DNA from: Candidatus Roizmanbacteria bacterium
GTDB lineage: Bacteria; Patescibacteriota; Microgenomatia; UBA1406; GWC2-37-13
Length of the DNA: 33,697 nucleotides
Reading direction: 5' to 3'
Assembly: GCA_902200405.1 (NCBI GenBank)
Contig: CABIKN020000045.1
Location: 1-33,697, forward strand
Part shown: one piece after another, positions 29,600-33,697 of the stretch
How the letters are laid out: every line of letters starts with the position of its first letter
Numbering within the stretch: position 1 is the stretch's first letter
Notes under the pieces: model-generated
The model's database searches: none
Told to the model about the DNA's origin: nothing
The model's input: the letters and a program-made list of their open reading frames with translations, nothing else
Program-made: the position numbers and the translations under genes

Positions 29600-30877
29600 T
29601 TAGATATTGAGGATGTTTTCGAAGTCCTTCGTCTCAAAGGGTCCGATTAAAGCAAAGTTAAGATTCTTTAAGACAAATATATCGTTTGCCAGCTTTGCAA
29701 TTTCATCAACGGTTACCGCTTCAATTTTTTTAATTATTTCATTTGGGGTTAATATTTTGTTTTGAAGAATCTTTTTAGTGCCAAAGAATGAGGCAACGTT
29801 CATCGAGTCTTCCATTGAAAGCATGAGTCGTCCTTTTATCATTTCTTTTGCCTTTAACAGTTCCTCAGGTTTTATATCACCTGTCTTAATTTTATTATGT
29901 TCTTCCAAAACTGTTTTGACTGCCTCTTTAACTTTTTCTAAATTATTAGTTACTCCCGCCTGGGTAACGAAGCTACCACAGTCATGATAAAACTCACCGC
30001 CGGATGAAATATAGTAACAAAGACCTCGTCGTTCACGCACCTGCATAAATAAACGAGAAGACATTCCTCCACCCAAAATCGTGGCAAGTAGATTTAATGC
30101 GTATTTACGATCGTCTTCAAAAGAAAAAGACCGGTATCCTAAAACAAAATGGGCCTGCTCGGTTTTCTTATATTTAATCAACATTTCAGGTTTTGTTTGG
30201 CTTTCTACTATCTTCTCGAACGTTGACTTTTTATTTGATTTCCAATTTCCAAACTTTTCTTCGATTATTTTTAAATACTCTTTTATGGGTGAAGATAGCC
30301 CCCCAGCTACGACCAAGACTGCATTATTCGGATGATAAAGACTGCTTATATAATCTAAAAACGTCTTACGTGTAAATTCTGTCACAACTTCTTTTGTACC
30401 GGCAATATCATATCCCAACGGATGATTTGGATAAAGAAGATTTTCAAAGATCTCCCCTACTTTTCTTTGTGGCATATCCTCATACATATTAATCTCTTCT
30501 CTGATAACACTTTTTTCTCTTTCAATTTCTTCAGCTAATAACTTAGGAGTTTGAATCATGTCTGCTATCACGTCGATCATCTTATCAAAGTGTTCTGTCG
30601 TAGCTTTTATCCAATATCCCGTATGATCTTTTGAAGTAAAAGCATTAAAAACTCCTCCGAATCCCTCGACCGTCGAGGAAATGACGAAAGAATTTGGATA
30701 TTTTCGACTGCCTTTGAAAGCCATATGTTCAAAAAAATGGGCTATGCCATTATTTTTTTCTGTTTCATATCGACTGCCGGCTCCGACCAAAAGCAGTGTC
30801 GTCAATGTTGGAAAGGTTTTAGTATCAACAAAAATCACTTGAAGGCCATTTTTTAATGTAATTTCCTGTGGTTTCAT
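29600..30877 (-). CDS. M16 family zinc peptidase (insulinase-like)
   Basis: A 425-aa inverzincin: HFFEHMAFKG with the H-x-x-E-H site (His47, Glu50, His51), and REKSVIREEINMYEDMPQ providing the third ligand (Glu127/128), about 77 residues on. GYRSFSFEDDRKYALNLLATILGGGMSSRLFMQVRERRGLCYYISS is the R/Y-containing C-terminal domain motif. The length fits one M16B subunit (PqqL/Mpp type). No signal peptide, so it is cytoplasmic. It is 2 nt downstream of the brnA-like gene and 21 nt upstream of the GT-C gene. Peptide degradation or processing is likely. Confidence 0.95.
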   Translation of the reverse strand: MKPQEITLKNGLQVIFVDTKTFPTLTTLLLVGAGSRYETEKNNGIAHFFEHMAFKGSRKYPNSFVISSTVEGFGGVFNAFTSKDHTGYWIKATTEHFDKMIDVIADMIQTPKLLAEEIEREKSVIREEINMYEDMPQRKVGEIFENLLYPNHPLGYDIAGTKEVVTEFTRKTFLDYISSLYHPNNAVLVVAGGLSSPIKEYLKIIEEKFGNWKSNKKSTFEKIVESQTKPEMLIKYKKTEQAHFVLGYRSFSFEDDRKYALNLLATILGGGMSSRLFMQVRERRGLCYYISSGGEFYHDCGSFVTQAGVTNNLEKVKEAVKTVLEEHNKIKTGDIKPEELLKAKEMIKGRLMLSMEDSMNVASFFGTKKILQNKILTPNEIIKKIEAVTVDEIAKLANDIFVLKNLNFALIGPFETKDFENILNI

Positions 30878-30879
30878 AA

Positions 30880-31167
30880 TTATTTTGTTTTATATTGTCC
30901 TTTAATGTCAGATAAACGATCCGCCAAGTATACCTTAATCAGAGATTGATAAGGCATATCATTTTTATTAGCCTCCATTTTAATATTATCTATCATCCAT
31001 TCTGGAAGTCGAATGCTTATAGTCTTAGTTGATAATTTAAGATTAGGAAATGATATTTTAACAGCATGGCGCATATCAAAATAATCAACCACACTATGAG
31101 TTGACCAAAAATCTCTTTCTTCATCTTCGCTCTTAAAAACCGGTAGTTTTCTAAGTTTTTTTTTCAT
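30880..31167 (-). CDS. brnA: BrnA-type antitoxin
   Basis: A 95-aa protein whose C-terminal half is the BrnA/CopG-type ribbon-helix-helix: TKTISIRLPEWMIDNIKMEANKN and MPYQSLIKVYLADRL, as in BrnA antitoxins. The acidic N-terminus (FKSEDEERDFWSTHSVVDYF) is the usual toxin-binding region. It follows the BrnT toxin by 8 nt, the standard toxin-first order. It should bind the palindrome at 31496-31516 and repress the operon together with BrnT. Confidence 0.9.
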   Translation of the reverse strand: MKKKLRKLPVFKSEDEERDFWSTHSVVDYFDMRHAVKISFPNLKLSTKTISIRLPEWMIDNIKMEANKNDMPYQSLIKVYLADRLSDIKGQYKTK

Positions 31168-31175
31168 ATTTGTTA

Positions 31176-31493
31176 TTATTTTGATAATTTATAATAATTA
31201 TTTTTATAAAATGCTTTTTCTTTTTTATCTTGGTTCCTTGCGATAATTACTCTAATTTTTCTAGTCCTAATTGTAAAAGTAATTATGAGCGATCTCTTTT
31301 TAGTTGTTTCTCCAAATACATAAAACCTTTCCTCTATTTTCGAATGTTTAATATCTCGAATATATAAGGGCTTATCAAAAAACACCTGTTCACATTCTTT
31401 GTAATAAACTTTATGCTTAATCTCATTCTTTTTATTGTTAGCCTTGTCCCATTCAAAACCTTCAATATCGTCAAGATTCAACTGAATAAACAT
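31176..31493 (-). CDS. brnT: BrnT-type ribonuclease toxin
   Basis: About 105 aa from ATG 31493 (MFIQLNLDDIEG); a TTG at 31517 lies inside the operator and is less likely. The BrnT (DUF497) pattern is clear: GFEWDKANNKKNEIKHKVYY, QVFFDKPLYIRD, EERFYVFGETTKKRSLIITFTIR, KIRVIIARNQDKKEKAFY. BrnT is an RelE-like RNase that halts translation. The family's conserved E-R and R-x-I-x-A-R features are present, so it looks functional. It is not in step with the flanking transporter and peptidase genes and is likely an accessory addition. Confidence 0.92.
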   Translation of the reverse strand: MFIQLNLDDIEGFEWDKANNKKNEIKHKVYYKECEQVFFDKPLYIRDIKHSKIEERFYVFGETTKKRSLIITFTIRTRKIRVIIARNQDKKEKAFYKNNYYKLSK

Positions 31494-31495
31494 AC

Positions 31496-31516
31496 TGTAT
31501 ATAATGGTAATATACA
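31496..31516 (-). promoter_or_regulatory. Palindromic operator candidate of brnTA
   Basis: TGTATAT (31496-31502), 7-nt spacer, ATATACA (31510-31516), perfect arms, 2 nt before the brnT ATG. A TTGACA (31527-31532, minus strand) overlaps the stop of the MFS gene; at 17-nt spacing lies a weak TACCAT within the palindrome. Confidence 0.7.
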
Positions 31517-31528
31517 ATTACTCATCTG

Positions 31529-32728
31529 TCAATAGGTTTTAACCCGCCTTTCTAAATAGGCAAACAAGGCTACTTGAAAAACACTTAAAATAACAGGGGT
31601 AAAGCGTAAAGAATTTACCACTCCATAAGAATTTGCGATGAGCAAACAAATAGTCAATGCAATTATCCTCCCCGCATTTAAAAAAATTTCCGAGTCCAAT
31701 ATGTAGCTAAATCTTTTTTTTTCAATCTGCCCTACTTCAAAATCAATATTTTTTAAAACGGGAGGAGCGAACGTCAGCCATATAAAACTGATTGTCAGAC
31801 CATTTAAAAGTGAATAGATGACCACAGTTAATTTGTTGTAAGAAACGGCTATTAGCAGTGCTGTCAATAATGTTAGTAATGTACTGATAATAAAATAAGT
31901 CTTGTGATCTTTGGAGTGTGATTTTCGTCCATAGTAGTAAATTAATACGGCTGAAATGATTGATGAAATGGCCGTAAGCGTCCCTAAAATCCCCTCATTG
32001 CCAAGAACAGTTAATATTAATAGTCCAGGAATGACATAAGACAGGCCTTCAACTAATCCTATTCCCAAATAAATAAATCTTTTTCTAATCCAGATATAAG
32101 AAGGGTCGCGAATAAATAATTTACCGATTATAGGTGTTTTATAACTATCTTTAAAAATAATAAATCCGGAAAATAAAATTAAACCAAAAGATATTATAAT
32201 CAACAGCTGATATGACATCCCAAATACTATCAACCAACCTATAAGTAAGGTGACAACTAGTCCAATTAGAGTTGAAAAAGAAAATAATAAGCCAAAAAAA
32301 TAACTGCGATTATTATCATCTGTTTCTCTCATCGTCAGATAACTTCTATTTACCCAGTAAAGCCCAGTCCCTATTCCTAATAAAATTCCCATTATCAAAA
32401 ATCCTATGGTCGTTTCATTTTTCAAAAATATTATTAAGACGCTGCTTATGGCAGTAAGAATTGAACCAATAAAATAAAGCCAATTAATTTTTGTAAATTT
32501 CAATAAAATTCCACCTAATAAAAAAGCCAATGGAATTATCAAAAACTGTCCTGCGCGAAAAAAAATTAGATATGAAATATTGTTGTTGTTTTTCCAAATA
32601 AAAGCATTGACAAATATTGATACCATCGGATAAGCGGTCGAATAAAAGAAAAAGGAAATCAGTAACGTCTGTGCTTTTTTTGGCAGATTTTTAAAATGCG
32701 AAATTTCTGATTTTATAAAATTTATCAT
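31529..32728 (-). CDS. MFS-like membrane transporter
   Basis: A 399-aa protein with about 12 hydrophobic segments and MFS-type internal layout: TM1 after KKAQTLLISFFFYSTAYPM, a central charged loop near residues 190-215 (FKDSYKTPIIGKLFIRDPSYI), then six more segments. The typical loop 2-3 motif is weak (KFTKINWLYFIGS). The substrate cannot be inferred. It precedes brnT on the same strand with a 35-nt gap from the brnT ATG, and follows the EamA genes at 25 nt, so it may share their transcript. Confidence 0.8.
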   Translation of the reverse strand: MINFIKSEISHFKNLPKKAQTLLISFFFYSTAYPMVSIFVNAFIWKNNNNISYLIFFRAGQFLIIPLAFLLGGILLKFTKINWLYFIGSILTAISSVLIIFLKNETTIGFLIMGILLGIGTGLYWVNRSYLTMRETDDNNRSYFFGLLFSFSTLIGLVVTLLIGWLIVFGMSYQLLIIISFGLILFSGFIIFKDSYKTPIIGKLFIRDPSYIWIRKRFIYLGIGLVEGLSYVIPGLLILTVLGNEGILGTLTAISSIISAVLIYYYGRKSHSKDHKTYFIISTLLTLLTALLIAVSYNKLTVVIYSLLNGLTISFIWLTFAPPVLKNIDFEVGQIEKKRFSYILDSEIFLNAGRIIALTICLLIANSYGVVNSLRFTPVILSVFQVALFAYLERRVKTY

Positions 32729-32753
32729 AGTTCGATTTCACTCACTACGAGTA

Positions 32754-33602
32754 TTACCTCAATAAAAACACCCCAACCACGGCAATAATTCCGGCTAGTA
32801 CTTTTTTGAACAGATTACTTCTTTCATTAAGTAAAAATATTCCAACAATTACTGTGATAATGGTTGATAATTGTATAACAGGAATGACCTTAGTCGCATC
32901 AGCTAAAATAAACGCTTTTAAACTTAGATAAAAACCAATAAAATTAAAGAAAGAAAGTAAGATAATCTTCCATGAAAATTGCTTAAACTGATCTTTAATC
33001 TCTTTAAGTTTGATACCTGGAACATAAAGAATGATAAGAGGGGCTACCCAAAGCAATAAATTATAAACTTCCGGGTTAAAAAAAGTTGCGCCTTTTTTAT
33101 CCAGTCCCATGGCGATTCCAGCAGCGATACTAGCAACCAATCCAACCTTAAGACCTTTAAAAGAAATTTTAGATTTCTTTTTTTCAATAACCATTAAAAG
33201 TGATCCTAATATTAAAGATGATCCAAATAATTTTGATAAGGTTAATACCTCTTTATATAAAAATATCGAAATTGTAAAAGCTATAATAACGGCAATGTTT
33301 CCAATAATGGAATATATCGAAGCATCTAACATTTTTGTAGCTAAAAATCTATATCTTTCAAATATTCCATAAAAAAAGGCTGCGATCATGAAATATATCC
33401 AGGCATCCGTTTGGGTTGGAAGTGATAGGTTTTTATATGATCCGGTCAGTAGTAATAAAACCACTGCCATAACACTTGAGACAAGATTGAAGGCGATCGA
33501 AAGTGCCCTTGGATTCTTACTATTAACTGATACAACGCGAGAAAATATATTCAAGCACGCATAGCATACAGCAACTCCCAGAGATAGATATAGCCATGTC
33601 AT
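32754..33602 (-). CDS. EamA/DMT family transporter
   Basis: A 282-aa protein with ten hydrophobic segments in two EamA repeats (MTWLYLSLGVAVCYACLNIFSR ... GSLLMVIEKKK; then SFKGLKVGLVASIAAGIAMGLDK ... LAGIIAVVGVFLLR), the drug/metabolite transporter fold. Substrate unknown. It starts 4 nt after the stop of another EamA gene, so the two are coupled and may form a heteromeric transporter. Confidence 0.9.
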   Translation of the reverse strand: MTWLYLSLGVAVCYACLNIFSRVVSVNSKNPRALSIAFNLVSSVMAVVLLLLTGSYKNLSLPTQTDAWIYFMIAAFFYGIFERYRFLATKMLDASIYSIIGNIAVIIAFTISIFLYKEVLTLSKLFGSSLILGSLLMVIEKKKSKISFKGLKVGLVASIAAGIAMGLDKKGATFFNPEVYNLLLWVAPLIILYVPGIKLKEIKDQFKQFSWKIILLSFFNFIGFYLSLKAFILADATKVIPVIQLSTIITVIVGIFLLNERSNLFKKVLAGIIAVVGVFLLR

Positions 33603-33606
33603 GGGT

Positions 33607-33697
33607 TTATTTCGCCAGGCTAATTATTATTGCACCGGCTGACATGAGGATCGCTCCAAAAACTATCGCAAAATTTATTTTTTCTTTAAGGATGATC
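33607..33697 (-). CDS. EamA-like transporter, C-terminal end only (cut by window edge)
   Basis: The last 29 codons of a gene that continues past the window: IILKEKINFAIVFGAILM, then SAGAIIISLAK and TAA at 33607-33609. The LKEK-x-h...GAxLhxxGhhhh pattern is the last membrane segment of an EamA/DMT repeat. It lies 4 nt before the complete EamA gene on the same strand. Small EmrE-like halves are possible too. Confidence 0.75.
   Translation of the reverse strand, partial: IILKEKINFAIVFGAILMSAGAIIISLAK

Overview
The window looks like chromosomal DNA of a low-GC member of the Candidate Phyla Radiation (Patescibacteria), probably Microgenomates-like. The reasons are the set of short genes (DUF2207 protein with a poly-Gly tail, LCP protein, sortase, SIMPL protein, prepilin peptidase, MreB, WecG/TagA transferase), tRNA genes mostly without encoded CCA, tight gene packing, many unrecognised small proteins, and TGA used as an ordinary stop, which argues against the Gracilibacteria/Absconditabacteria code. 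This assignment is inference; there is no rRNA or marker gene to confirm it.

Layout. Positions 1-4070 are an accessory island: a 60-nt duplicate of the 5' part of a methyltransferase gene (1-60 versus 3903-3962), three copies of a hairpin repeat (61-172, 1251-1362, 2338-2401), two unknown minus-strand genes, a zeta-type toxin kinase with a 54-aa downstream partner, another unknown gene, a small HExxH protein, and an isoprenylcysteine-methyltransferase-like gene whose only ATG lies inside tRNA-Trp. Positions 4073-8287 hold an HTH/'YWGEGS' protein, tRNA-Arg(GCG), a DUF2207 membrane protein, a metallopeptidase and an LCP protein. Positions 8302-9454 carry four small unknown genes, three of them with predicted membrane segments. 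Positions 9538-12201 form a two-gene operon: a winged-helix protein with an apparently degenerate ATPase region and a nucleotidyltransferase-like protein. Positions 12223-14734 contain two histidine phosphatases, a deoxyribosyltransferase-like protein, tRNA-Ser(ACU), tRNA-Ser(GCU), a VapBC module and tRNA-Leu(CAG).

Positions 15069-23123 are mainly envelope and surface functions (SIMPL, GT-B-like protein, WecG/TagA, MreB, PEGA protein, sortase with a TrmB-like regulator). Positions 23289-24746 hold an unknown gene, tRNA-Arg(CCU) and a second HTH/'YWGEGS' protein. Positions 24839-27148 are a nucleotide kinase cluster (Tmk, two Ndk paralogs, a P-loop kinase). The rest is prepilin peptidase, a GT-C/TPR protein, an M16 peptidase, a BrnT-BrnA module, an MFS transporter and two EamA transporters, the last cut by the window edge.

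Recurrent themes. (1) Both HTH/'YWGEGS' genes end within 2 nt of, or overlap by 1 nt, the first base of a tRNA gene on the same strand. (2) Short palindromic repeats lie in frame inside several envelope genes. (3) Many genes have a TATAAT-like box only 4-10 nt before the ATG, suggesting leaderless mRNAs. (4) There are three recognisable toxin-antitoxin modules (zeta, VapBC, BrnTA) and one operon that might be a new one (9538-12201).
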